Below, piece after piece: positions 32,983 through 44,089 of a stretch of DNA of 64,000 nt. Each line of letters begins with the position of its first letter. The first letter of the stretch is position 1. The position numbers were made by a program, and so were the translations under genes. Under the pieces are notes generated by a model, which did no database searches, had not been told where the DNA came from, and saw only the letters and a program-made list of their open reading frames with translations. Origin of the DNA: Mytilus edulis (Eukaryota; Mollusca; Bivalvia; Mytilida; Mytilidae); the NCBI RefSeq assembly GCF_963676685.1, contig NC_092348.1:27751386-27815385 (forward strand), in the 5' to 3' direction.

Positions 32983-33431
32983 GATGAGGATCTAACTAAT
33001 TCCTATTATATAAAGGCTTCGAATTTTTCTTCTACGTCCATTCAATGTTATCTGAAATTGAAATGCAAGTATTATCAACTCACTGTGTATTGTATATATT
33101 TTTATAAAGGAATTATTTTTGCTGTTTTTTCGTCATGGCGGAAAGCCCCATATGAATCTGATGGCATAAGCTATGCACTGCGATCTTCATAATTTATCAT
33201 TTGAAGGTAACAATTCTTTTTATGGCCCGTAACAAGGGAAGTAACTACATTTATAACATTCAAATAATTAGAATACACTCCTTAAAAACACACAGCAGAA
33301 ATTAATAAGCAAGAGCGATTAGCTTAAATTAAGTTTTAATTTATCAAATTTATATATTTCTGTCAGAAATATATCATATTCTTTAGTAAATTATAATGTA
33401 ACCGGAACACAGAATGTAAAAAAAAAGAGAA

Positions 33432-33703
33432 TTACAGCCGATTGCATAGAGTGTGAAGCTATAGGTATTATGTTTGTTTAGCTTGCTTGCTAGCTCAACC
33501 ATGAAGACATTATGAGGTAAGGTATACTACCTCCTTTCGAATTAGCCTAGTCATACAGACAAAAAGATTTGTTATCTGCCGGACTAGTCTACTCTTAAAA
33601 GAGGGTACTTCACCTAACCTAATAATGACTTCACGGTGCAACTAGCAAGCAAGTTAACCAATAATTTTACCTTTAGCGACACAATCAATACAATCGGCTG
33701 TAA
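33432..33703. mobile_element. 272-bp foldback MITE
   Basis: The termini TTACAGCCGATTG (33432-33444) and CAATCGGCTGTAA (33691-33703) are exact inverses. Inside, AGCTTGCTTGCTAG near 33480 pairs with CTAGCAAGCAAG near 33645, and further blocks (ATGAAGACATTATGAGGTAAG) pair imperfectly. It lies about 450 bp upstream of the tetraspanin A start codon. Target duplication not clear. Confidence 0.75.
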
Positions 33704-34342
33704 AAAGATTGTTTTAAAGTATTTTATGCAGTGACACTGCACATGGACATGGTGATTTAAACCCTAGCGATAGAAAATTTCGATATTTAGTGTATGTTTA
33801 AACATTAACACCTTTTTAAGGATTTTAATAAGACAATTTGCATATACCAAATTTTGTTATCTATTTACATTTTTAGTAGATATGGTACAAAAATGCGAAA
33901 AGACGAAAATAAAAGTCAAAATTTACAATAAATACCCCTTGTTTGAAAGATTTCAATAGATTAAACGACATAGTATTTGATTTATATACAATGATACACC
34001 AATCACGGATAGTATCAACAGTTAGAGGTGATACAAATATCTTCAGTAATAAAAAAAACCAATCAAAGATACTAAATGTGCGCATTGTACAAAAATATCC
34101 AGGGACAACCTTTGTTTCACAGTTGATCTTATAAATAGTTAAACAAACAAACATATATGGCAATACATAAAGTTTTAATCTATTTTACAAGTCATGGAAA
34201 TAAAATTAAACTCGTTCCCATTTAAACTTGTTTTAAATTCAATTTAGTTACTATTAAATGGAAAGTTTTTGTTCAAACTAAATGATAAGAACGACCCAAA
34301 TAAAGTGAAAAGTTGGCTACATGTCAATGAGACTGCGTAACT
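33704..34342. other. Nothing identified
   Basis: AT-rich DNA between two MITEs in the 5' flank of tetraspanin A. Overlapping open frames on both strands (33.87-34.16 kb) have no recognisable motif. Confidence 0.3.
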
Positions 34343-34347
34343 GTATT

Positions 34348-34518
34348 CAGGGGCGGATCCAGCCATTTCAAATAGGGAGGGGGGGTCCCAAACCAGGATA
34401 AAAAGGGGGGATTCAAGCAATATGTCCCAATTTAAATGCATTGATCATTGATCGTTCATAAAAGTGGGTTTGAAACCCCCGGAACCCCCCTCCCCATCCC
34501 CGGACCCACTTGCCACTG
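34348..34518. mobile_element. Short TIR element, CAGNGGCGGATCCAG family, copy 4
   Basis: Starts CAGGGGCGGATCCAG and ends TTGCCACTG, a decayed complement. 5-bp duplication GTATT at 34343-34347 and 34519-34523. The interior (AATTTAAATGCATTGATC, GGAACCCCCC) matches copy 3 at 25.4 kb. Confidence 0.8.
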
Positions 34519-34523
34519 GTATT

Positions 34524-35819
34524 CGACAAGATAAGACAATACTTCAGGGTTAATGACCCTGCGTATTAAAGAAATTATCACAGAAGCTTACACATCGACT
34601 TATTAATGTCTGTATAGATTTTCCACCAATGTGCACAAGTGTGATATTTACAACACATTTATTTAAGATTGGTGCTTAATAATATCTTGTCTTCTCAGGT
34701 GAAAAGTCAACTTTGATGTACTGTGATTAGAAGCATACAAATTATATGCATTTTCAAGTTCATATATGAAATCTGCAGTATGTATATTTGACAGTATATA
34801 CCGTTAGTATTTACGTTGTTATATGGCCGTCCCATATAAATCAAACCAGTTTAATAAAGTGTGTATAGATTTTATTGAAAATTAAGCCATAATATAAATG
34901 CAATATTCTACATACTTTCATGATACAGAATTTTTAAGACTGATACAGAAAATGTCGATTAAGCATTTTATATTTGTAAATATAATATATCAACAAAAAT
35001 ATTCAATATAAATGTTTATTATGTTCATTATTTTCATAAAAACTAGTATAACTTACCTGAAAGATAAAAAATCATAACAAAACCTAGTATTTTCACTCAT
35101 CTCCAAATATAGTGCATTTCTATCAGATAAAAGTTGTTTATAAAGTAGTTTGATTAATGTCCCAGGTATATATAGAACTTTAATGGATATTAACCCATTA
35201 CTTTTTTAATAAAGGTGGTAGAAATACACACTTTATAGGTGTGTTTACTATTTAAATATTTATTAAGGTCACTGGTCAGTGACCTATATAAGTTATAAAT
35301 ATAAACAGTTCAGTAATTTATAATTTTAATTTAACTAAAACAAACAAAAAGTAGCAGAAATGTTACATTTACAGCTATGTATTTCAAGGGCCATAAAAAA
35401 GATAACCTTTCACAAAATATGAAAACAGATTTGAAGAGTATAGGAAACATTTCAGACTCAACTCCTGCTTTGTTTCAAGTGATGTTCAGCAGCTTTACTT
35501 TACTCATTGTAGATTTGTAGTTACTTAGGTGACCAAATACATACTTATTTTATATCTTTAGTTGATGATCGTTCTGATGGTGGCTACAATGTAAAGGTGT
35601 TATATTTCCTATTTTTGTGTAAATTGGAAAATTGAAAATATATCTATAACATGTATGAAATAGGTATATTTTGAAGTTTAAAGTAGACAAAATCGGTAAT
35701 ATTGCATATGTTTTACCAAACATGATAAATATAGCAACTGTGGTACGTGATATGTGCGCACGTAAAATTGTTTCAACCTCAATACAGTGTGTGCCTGTGC
35801 CATGGCACTTCGTGTTATT
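34524..35819. other. Intergenic; one strong donor-like site
   Basis: No repeat match or gene seen. On the minus strand CTTTCAG|GTAAGT at the 35057/35056 boundary is a consensus 5' splice site; it could end an untranslated leader exon of tetraspanin A, but nothing else supports this. Confidence 0.3.
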
Positions 35820-36213
35820 CTAAAGAGGGACGAACGATACCAGAGGACAGTCGAGTTCACAAATCGAAAACAAACTGACAACGCTATGGCTCAAAAGAAA
35901 AAGACAAACGGATAAACAATAGTACACAAACACACAGCATAGAAATATAAAGACTTAGCAACACGAACCACACCAAAAACTGGAGTTGATTTCAAGTGCT
36001 CCGGAAGTGCAAGAAGATACTGCTCCACATGTGGTACACGTCGTGTTGCTCATATGAGTACAACTTAGGTAATAAGACTAATTCGGTATGTCACATTCGT
36101 GAAAAGGGAACCAGATTGTAGTTACGACATACGGAACATATCCGCTATCATTTGTGAAACGGATATTCCGTAACGGTCAACCAACTCGTGACGGAATCCG
36201 TAAAATTCATAAC
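35820..36213 (-). mobile_element. Family B (Penelope-type) 3' fragment, antisense
   Basis: AAAGAGGGACGAACGATACC, then GCTATGGCTCAAAA, ACACGAACCACACCAAAAAC, GTGCTCCGGAAGTG and CAACCAACTCGTGACGGA occur in the reverse order of the 28979-29605 copy. Non-coding remainder. Confidence 0.7.
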
Positions 36214-36345
36214 GAGACGATTATAATTTATGTGTTGTTTGTTGTTATTTGTGTTTGTTTATGCGTCTGTTTATATGTCTTGACTATTGATGAGTACTGT
36301 TGAACTATACGGTACTTTGTTTTTCATTTCCTGATTTCTTTTTAT

Positions 36346-36573
36346 TGGACCAGTGGTCTAATTAGTCGACTAGTTAGTCAACACTGTGAGTTCAAATACC
36401 ACAGGGGACAGGTGCGCTCCAATCTTAATTAACTAGGATTGTCAGTTTTCCTATTGACGGTTGGTATTTTTCTCCGGATACAACGGCTTCCTCCACTTAC
36501 ACAAACAAAATGTCACGAAATAGCACAAACTCGTTGAAAGGGGCGTTAAACACCAATCAATCAATCAATCAAT
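36346..36573 (+). mobile_element. tRNA-derived SINE with CAAT-repeat tail
   Basis: An A-box-like start (CAGTGGTCTAATTAGTC near 36352) and a B box GAGTTCAAATACC (36388-36400, compare GGTTCRANNCC) form a Pol III promoter. A body follows with CGGCTTCCTCCACTTACACA and GGGGCGTTAAACACC, then ATCAATCAATCAATCAAT. The 3' body resembles the V-SINE/MESC-type molluscan SINEs as I recall them. Single copy in the window. Confidence 0.75.
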
Positions 36574-36652
36574 GCTCTCATTGGTTTACTCCAGACTAAA
36601 TTTCACATGATAGGTTAAGAAATGTGCAATTAAATACTTTTTTATTATATTA

Positions 36653-37310
36653 AGCTGGGGTCACACATTCACAATTTTTACTGACTTCCTTGACAGGTCC
36701 ATTCCCGAATAAAATTTGTCAAAAGTCTGGAACGCAATCCTATCACGGTCAGCTCTATCGCATTGCAAACGGCTTTGTCTGGTCTCAGTCGTATTGTATT
36801 CTGTAACTGTCGGGACTCTGACGTGGGTATCATTGACGAATTTCGTATTAATAACGGAACTGTTCCGGAAAGGTTTCGGCAAAAACGGTTCGCAATCTAC
36901 AAGATCTGAATGCAATATGGACTCAATTGGGAGAAAAACAGCAATGCAAAAATTTCTCCAGATCATTCCCGTTCCACAGGACACCTTCCAGAATATACAG
37001 AACATTGTTATTATTTTGATCCGATACAGCAGAATCTGTCACGACATAGTCACGCTTGTAATCCGACTAGACAAAATCGGCTGATTTTCACCGAATTTTA
37101 CGGGACGCACCTAACTGTCGGGGTGCTTCGCCGAACTATCCGGACCATTCCCGACCTGTAGGAATATATTAAGAACTTAAACGACTGCGTTCAGACAATG
37201 ATAGGACATTCCAGATAATTGAGGATAGTAATCCGACTTTTTCACCTTTCATGTCTTATCACTGTCTGATCTCAAACGGGATCAATAATCGGCAATGTGT
37301 GAACCCCGCA
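36653..37310. mobile_element. 658-bp TIR element, TTA-flanked
   Basis: The left end AGCTGGGGTCACACATTC is the near complement of the right end CAATGTGTGAACCCCGCA. TTA flanks both sides (36650-36652, 37311-37313), as for PIF/Harbinger-type 3-bp targets. The interior is less AT-rich than its surroundings. Both strands have open frames of 110-120 codons without transposase motifs, so it is probably non-autonomous. Confidence 0.7.
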
Positions 37311-37602
37311 TTAGATTTTTAATTTAACAAAAATTTGAAAAAAAAGTACACATTAACCTCAATAGACATGTTGTATTTCAAGATACATACACTTTTGTCA
37401 TTCAGTTTAATCTTTATTGACTTATTAGTTATATTTTTGATTCTACAGAGGTCTTTCATAATTTTTGGGGAGTTCTTTTGCAAGTTAAAATTTGCTATGC
37501 TTGATCAGAGCCTCGGTTGGTTATAGAATAAATGATGTGATTGGATAACAAATTCATGTTCAATTTCATAATAATACATTTTTATTAGCATAAACATAAT
37601 AA

Positions 37603-37608
37603 TTTATT
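37603..37608 (-). terminator. Possible polyadenylation signal of tetraspanin B
   Basis: AATAAA on the minus strand, about 230 bp past the stop codon at 37841-37843. The hexamer is common in DNA this AT-rich, so this is only a candidate. Confidence 0.35.
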
Positions 37609-37840
37609 ATGATTATCTATTCACATTAAGGAATTTAAATTATAAGTTTAAAAGAGACAAAGGAATTATAAGTATTACATAAACTATGGGTGAAAATACT
37701 ATAGTAGAATAAGTTGAAAGCTTTGACATAAATGCAATATTTTCGATAATACGCAGTTACATCTTTTCAATGAAATACTTCCACAGAAATATATCAAGTT
37801 ACCATTTTTTTCTTCAAAACAAATGGTTTAAAAAACGTAT

Positions 37841-37960
37841 TCATTCATTGTCTTTATGTTTGATCCATCTCTTGTTGGCATTCTTCCTCTTATTATTTGA
37901 ATGTTCTAGATCAGCAGATATCTGGCGACACATGCAAAACGATGCTATAACTGCTGTCAT
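37841..37960 (-). CDS. Tetraspanin B exon 7: TM4 end and basic tail
   Basis: Acceptor TGTTTGTAG; MTAVIASFCMCRQ finishes TM4 with two cysteines at its cytoplasmic end, then ISADLEHSNNKRKN and a basic end before TGA. 120 nt with stop, as in A. Confidence 0.9.
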   Translation of the reverse strand: MTAVIASFCMCRQISADLEHSNNKRKNANKRWIKHKDNE

Positions 37961-40900
37961 CTACAAACACAAACAAAACAAAATGATTGTTGTCATTACC
38001 TTAAAAACAAGCACGATTATGATTTTCATATTTTTGTGATTCTTATGACCATGTTTCAGTGGTTGTATTAGGTTATATCTAAATGTTTCCTTTTCTTGCT
38101 AACATTTGGTGTTGTTCGAAGATCTTTGGTAATTTTTATAAAACTTATTTTCAACTTATCGTAACATATTATTTTAGACCGCATGTTGACCTATAGAAAT
38201 ATTTTCTGATGTGTGTGTATGTGGTTGTGTTTTTATGTGATCTGGTGAGATGTTGTCTCATTGTCGTAAAACCCAGATCACCGGCTATTTATATTGATAT
38301 GATTCCACATTTTAAACGAGGGAAATTAAGGCCGTTTTAAAGTCACAAATGTACCAGAAAGCGTTCAGATATACGGATAATCAAAATATTCAGTCCCAAT
38401 AAGTGTCCAACATACTACGTACATGGAGAGGCTTACATAGGCTTTGTCTGTTGCACAATAAAATACAATTTATTTAAATAAAATACTGTTAATACTATTC
38501 ACAGTATTTGGTATCAATCACCCAATTCATACCTCAATTCTGAAGAAAATAATGTTGATTTTTCAACCAAATTGCCGTGGTTTTTTTTATGCAATCGTGT
38601 ATTTTTGAATCTATTTTTTGTACTACATACTCAAGGATCCGTGATGTATTATATATTGTAGCATTACCGCCTATATTTTGAAAATTCAGCATATTCAATA
38701 GCCAAGGGTTACGATCCAGCTCCTCATCTCAACCCTTGTTGGCTAGTGAAGAGGAAAATTCAGCGGATTCTTTCAGAAATGTCTGATTGTTGTCATCAAG
38801 AAAAAAGAATTGAATATCTACTGCTTAAATACACTTTGACTCATATTGCATTTTCGGAAATTAGTAAACATGTGCAATTTTTGGAGGAATTCGGTCAAAT
38901 TACACACTGGATGACCTTATACTTAAATTGGAAATAATTAAAATTGCTCAATTTTACAGGACATGTATAAAAATTGAGACACTGTTTCCAAGCATTTTTA
39001 TGGTATTCAAGATGAAATAATTGTACCTTAAGTATATCTTAAAACTGTATTTACTAATTTACAATAATATCTAAGTTTTTTTTTCTAATCATGCATATAA
39101 TTAACTTTAAAAAAACAAAGCTGGGACAACATTACCTAATGTAGGCGTTTTTACAATCGAAAAAGTATATTTAACAATTATTTGCTACATACACAGGATT
39201 TCTTAATGACTCTTGGTCTACAATACCGGTATATCATACCTCAACTGCCAAGACAACAATTGATCCAGTAACGAATATACTGCTGTACTCTTCTATTGCT
39301 TCTTCGATGGCTGTGTAACATCCCTGAAATAATCAGGTATGTCTATATGTTAAGATTAGATATGCTTACAGTTGGGACCTGTCTTCGTATATGTTTGATA
39401 TAAGACAAAATTAAATTAATTAAAAATAAAAATATCAAACACTCAAAGACTAGTATGTTTAATCAGAGTGTTGAGTGTTTATTGTATACTTTTCTAGTAA
39501 TATAAATATATAAAAAAAGAAGATGTGGTATGATTTCCAATGAGACAAATCTCCACTAGAGACCAAAATGACACAGCAATTAACAACTACAGGTCACCGT
39601 ACGGCCTTCAACAATGAGCAAAGACCATAAATGTTCCTTCAATGTATGACAAATAAATGTACTTACTTCAAAAAAGTAAGAGTTCAATGATGTTGGATTG
39701 GTGGTACATTCTTTACCAGCTAACAAAATTCCAGAGATATAATCTGCTCCCTTACAACAGTACCCTGGTATTAACTGTGATCCACGGGTGGAATTCCAAA
39801 CTGACATGGAAAAATCGTCTGTTTCTGATTGTCTGTTCACTCCACAGCATTCAAACTTAGAAATTAAAAGTTAGCATGAGTAACAGAATTAAATAACACT
39901 GAATAAATGTTACGTCCTAATTTTAATCGATTTACGGGTTAAACTCAAATACAAAAATTGAAAGTAAGGATTATGAATACTTGACGATCTATATTTGAAC
40001 AAAAAAGGACTAAAATAATAACAAAAACCATCAACGGCCAACTTTGCATGAGGGCAAGATTGCATGTTCGATATTTATGAAACTTTGTGGAAGTAACTTT
40101 TGAATTCAAAATTACACTTTTTCTTAAGTTAGGCGTCAGGTAAAGCATGTAACGAAAAGACACTTTGCTTACTTTGAAACAGTTACTGTAGATATTTAAA
40201 CGATGATATATAATTCTGTAAAAAATCCAAGTTATTTAATACAGGAATACACAACTTTTAAAATGTATAAAGTCAGAACTACATATGCTTCAAGACTTGA
40301 AAATATTATATAGGATTTTTCTCTATACATTTTATAAAACAAACTCTCACTTTGAGAACTTATGTCAATTTAGGATTTTTATTTCGGTTTAAAATCAAAG
40401 CACCTTAACATGTATGTTTACTCTAAAAACTATACTATATTCTTTGGTTGTACACAATGTAACTACTCATATTTACAGTAACAAAAAGGCTGTTCCACGC
40501 CATGGTGATAATTCCACCAAAGTTCCCTTCATAAGTAGACAACAAACCAATCAATGTCCCTTCAACGGTTTGGTTTACCTAAAGAATGTTTTACAATGAA
40601 AAATAATCGACAATCTCAAATATTTTTTCGTCCAGTTACGGTTGAAAAAATCGTGATATTGACCATGAACTCCTGCAATAATAAAATGTTATACGTAAAA
40701 CTTGGAAGAATTGAGTTCAGAACTGTTTTATCTATCAATTGTTTGATCTCTTCTTATATTTTCAATTTTTAGATGCCAGATGTATGAAAAAGTAGGGTTA
40801 ACTTAGAAATGTATTAGAAAAAAACATGTTTGGTGTCTGGTTATATTGTTTAATCATCAAAACTGTAATGTTTGTTGACATTTTCAAAACAATAGAAAAA

Positions 40901-42460
40901 TCAAAATTGCTGCATTTTTATTGCTATTTTAATACTTAGCGAATATACCAGATTATAGAGGGGACCATGTAGAGAGCAAACATGAAAGGTACATGAACAA
41001 AGACGTAACGAACAATCTGGATTTCAAAGAAAACTGTTGAACATGCTTCTTCTTGTATACGTCTTTAGAAATAATACCTACCTCTTCTTTCACCTCCATG
41101 AGATAATACACAGCAAACATTTCTCCGGCAGAGACACATAATAGAATAATTGCATACTGGAATTAAAAAAAAACATATGTACAATACAATGAGATGCCTC
41201 TGTCGCTATGGCATACGTTGAACCAAATACAGATAGTTTAAGCACGTGTTACACTGTAACGTTCTATGTGTTTATCTATATTCACGAGACTGTAGTGTTG
41301 TTGGTTGCAATATCATTGCTATTTCCCCTATCAATGCTGTATATTCTTATTTTTTCAACAAAAATCGCATAGTTCATTCGTAATTGCTTTCCACTTGCAG
41401 GAATTTAATAAAGGAATCTTAAATTTTACAACTATTCCAAAACAATAACAATAAATAATACCATACTGTTATCAGTTGAGTGCACCAAGTACAAGCGACT
41501 AAATACTGTACTTACCACTACAAGGAAAGGTCTCCATTTACAACAGGCTCCACAAAATCCTATAAAAGCAACACCCGCCACTACTGCACCGCATGCTATG
41601 ATTGCCATAGCAATTATTTCAAAGATCTCCTCCATGTTAAAGTCCGGCCCAATGCCAATTTGTTCAAGTAGTGGAAGAATTTTATCCTCCAACATCGGAA
41701 AGCTATCACTTCCGATAGCAGCACTATTAGATTTCAGCATCATTCCTCCAAAAATCATTCCTCCTCCAGCGGTCTGCAAGATCAAGGTGAATGATTAAAC
41801 AATTAAACAAAATAAAAATAAGGAGATATGGTATGATTGTCAGTTAGGCAAAAAATCCACCTAAGTTTAAAGAAGTTGGTGTAAGCAATCATAAGCACCG
41901 TACCACCTTCACCAATGAGACCCCCCCCCCCCCCCCCCCCCCGTAAACTCTGTTAAAAGATTAAAGGCATAGGAATGAAAATTATGAAACAATTTAATTG
42001 AGAAAACAAACAACCTTATTCATAGCAATTTTGTTTTACGAAAAACATATATGACAGACATGTACCAGCGACAACCATTGAACTACAGGCCCCTGACTTG
42101 GGAGAGGCACACAAAGAATGTGGTAGGTTTAAAAATCAATGTTTCAAAATTGGTGGAATATTTGCCAAAAAAAATTAAAAGTCGCAAACTGAGTTAAAAT
42201 ACTTTAGCATTAACTCAATTTACGTATTTGATCTGATAATAAGCTAACCATTGCCTGTCTCCTTTAAAGAATTTTGATATACATTAGACTGAAAATAAAT
42301 ACTATATTTACAATTTTGTTGAACAAGATTGTATGATATATAATGAAACTTTCAACATTATGTTTTTGTTGTTTGAAACCAGATTTCCTTTCCAACTTAC
42401 CATAAAAAATAGGTTCAGCCAAACCAAGAAACACATTCCACATTTTCCAATACAATTCAT
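37841..42460 (-). CDS. Tetraspanin B, seven exons, 295 aa
   Basis: Coding exons: 42401-42460, 41516-41773, 41082-41156, 40477-40578, 39667-39855, 39240-39323, 37841-37960. All introns are GT..AG and phase 0. TM1 spans exons 1-2, TM2 is in exon 2 and ends in GFCGACCKWR, TM3 is exon 3, and TM4 spans exons 6-7. The large loop has FECCGVN, IPGYCC, a Cys after GKE and GCY, six cysteines in all. The N-terminus MNCIGKCGMC and the TM4 end SFCMCRQ carry cysteines that are likely palmitoylation sites, as in the family. The loop between TM1 and TM2 has LLEQIGIGPDF, matching A. The C-tail is basic (KRKNANKRWIKHKDNE). Introns hold only small repeats, so the gene is less than half the length of A. Minus-strand AATAAA at 37608-37603 is a possible poly(A) signal. 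Confidence 0.93.
39240..39323 (-). CDS. Tetraspanin B exon 6: last loop Cys and TM4 start
   Basis: 84 nt, acceptor TTTCAG, donor GAG|GTATGA. GCYTAIEEAIEEYSS is followed by IFVTGSIVVLAVE, the TM4 start. Confidence 0.93.
39512..39629 (-). mobile_element. Family A 3' tail, antisense
   Basis: The plus strand AGAAGATGTGGTATGATTTC, then CAATGAGACAA, ACTACAGGTCACCGTACGGC and CAACAATGAGCAAAG is the reverse of the terminal 115 bp of the element at 8.8-11.3 kb. In tetraspanin B intron 5, 37 bp from exon 5. Confidence 0.75.
39667..39855 (-). CDS. Tetraspanin B exon 5: large loop with CCG motif
   Basis: 189 nt, acceptor ATTTCTAAG, donor GAA|GTAAGT. FECCGVNRQSETDDFSMSVW, then IPGYCCKGADYISG, one more Cys and TTNPTSLNSYFFE. 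Confidence 0.97.
40477..40578 (-). CDS. Tetraspanin B exon 4: first part of the large loop
   Basis: 102 nt, acceptor ATTCTTTAG, donor ACT|GTAAAT. VNQTVEGTLIGLLSTYEGNF, then GGIITMAWNSLFVT, aligning with the tetraspanin A exon without gaps. Confidence 0.9.
41082..41156 (-). CDS. Tetraspanin B exon 3: TM3
   Basis: 75 nt, acceptor TTAATTCCAG, donor GAG|GTAGGT. YAIILLCVSAGEMFAVYYLM is TM3, then EVKEE. Confidence 0.93.
41516..41773 (-). CDS. Tetraspanin B exon 2: TM1 end, small loop, TM2
   Basis: 258 nt, acceptor GATCTTGCAG, donor GTG|GTAAGT. TAGGGMIFGGMML ends TM1; the loop contains ILPLLEQIGIGPDF; IIAMAIIACGAVVAGVAFIG is TM2, then FCGACCKWRPF. Confidence 0.95.
41818..42125 (-). mobile_element. 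Family A 3' UTR and tail, antisense, with 22-C run
   Basis: The plus strand holds GAGATATGGTATGATTGTCA at the tail end and, beyond a 22-base C run (41921-41942), CGACAACCATTGAACTACAG and GCCCCTGACTTGGGA, the reverse of 3' UTR blocks near 11.0 kb. In tetraspanin B intron 1. Confidence 0.6.
42401..42460 (-). CDS. Tetraspanin B exon 1: start and first half of TM1
   Basis: MNCIGKCGMCFLVWLNLFFM ends at donor ATG|GTAAGT. Exon length and phase match tetraspanin A. An in-frame ATG lies 18 codons further upstream; the shorter start is preferred because it fits the paralogue and the usual short cytosolic N-terminus. Confidence 0.85.
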
Positions 42461-43752
42461 TTGGTATGCTTTTTGTAATGAAAGCTTGTATTTTAAATTA
42501 ACCCTTTTTCTCAAGAACTGATAGTAAAATAAAATTCAAATTAATGAAAATTTGTTTAGTCTTTTAAGCCAAATACTTTAATTAACAACAGATCATCAAT
42601 TGTAGGGTTGCATGTTTAGAGGTGTAGAACAATCTTTGAAGTAATATGAGAAAATAATATGATTTTACACCCAAGTATGATCAGGTGTTTCATTCTTATT
42701 GAAAGAAGTATGTTTATACACTCAATATATATTTGAATAACAATGAGTTAAAATTAAACCTTAAATTGTGAAGATATTTATGTACAGTTAACACTATGGC
42801 AAGTTGCAAACCGTGTGTTTGACCCGGTTTTTTTTTAATTAAAAAGAATATAAATAATGAATATATTTTCTTAAAATAAGTTGCCTTCACATTAGTTAGT
42901 AGTGCAAAGAACGGAAGCCCATAGGGGACCTACAAAAAATATGGGCTTTCGCAGCAAAGTAATGACGCGTTACCTCTTAAAAGGAAGGCAAGAGTATCCG
43001 ACAACAATAATAGATTTTGAAAGGGAGGACGATGTAGGCTTAATTGTTCAAAATAGCATAGAACTGTTGTTGCAGGAGAATTTGTTCTACCTTCATTGCA
43101 TTCGAAAAGGTATAACAATAAACAAACAAAACGCCAAAACATATTAACAAAAACTCCACATTTCAATGAGTAATCCAAACAGACTTACAAAGTCAAGACC
43201 AAAAGAAAACCGACAGCATAAATTGTCACTTAGTTATAAACGGGAAAATCGTGTTACCGAAAAGTTTACTTGTCAACTGACATTCACTGATGATTTATAA
43301 GTCGAGATATATAAGCTTGGCTGAACCGTAACTGACTTTGGCAACTACAAATGAGTGAGCAATCAACAGTGGCACAAACCTTATACGCATTTATTGAGAG
43401 GACATCATGTATTATTAGAACGTAAAGTCAAAATGAAAATGATTAATTTAGCTCCTTTTCATTCTTTAGAAAAAACAAAAAAACTTCTATATGTCTGTCT
43501 CAAAGGAGAAAAGAAACATGCCTATCACAAGATGAGCATATTTGCTTCACCTGAGTGCCGCCAATTGCATATTGAAAACATGTCCTCTTAACGTATCAAT
43601 TAAAAAAACAAGTATCTTCAAAAAGAAGAAATAAAATTCAGAGTATTTGTTTTGCAAAGTTTACAGCTGACGTCCCTCTATTCCAGAAATCCTAATAAAA
43701 CATTTAAAATATCTCAACTGTCGAGAAACAGAAAGAAAGATCAGAGTATAAA
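42461..43752. other. 5' flank of tetraspanin B; nothing identified
   Basis: No gene, no matched repeat. Open frames on both strands at 42.90-43.18 kb (about 80 codons each) lack motifs. A promoter is expected near 42.5 kb but no clear core element is visible. Confidence 0.3.
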
Positions 43753-43825
43753 GTAATACAGCAAAAATACTGAACTCCAAGGAAAATTCAAATCGGAAAG
43801 TTCCTTATCAAATGGCAAAACAAAA
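43753..43825 (-). mobile_element. Family D 3' tail, antisense
   Basis: AAAAATACTGAACTCCAAGG, then AAAATTCAAATCGGAAAGTT and CCTTATCAAATGGCAAAA is the reverse of the family D end (see 54.0-54.5 kb). Confidence 0.65.
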
Positions 43826-44089
43826 AAGTAAACTTCGGCTTCAAAGCACGACCATATTTTCGAAAAAAACACTGACCGAGTCAAATATTTTTTTTTTTAC
43901 GATTATACGAAATGGATGCGTAAAAGTGATAAAAGTGGGCACAGAATACTAAGTTTATAATATACATGCCTTGATTCAAGATTTGGATTATAATTATTTT
44001 TCACAAATCGCTCGTTTCATATGACTTTAAGAACTTTTGTTTTATGTCAAATAGTTTGATTCGTAACAAAACTTTAATCATTATCAAGT

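Noticed and set aside
36661..37084. Overlapping 114- and 122-aa frames as a transposase
   Set aside because: They lie inside the TTA-flanked TIR element, on opposite strands, with no DDE/DDD or DNA-binding motif. Reduced AT content explains their length.
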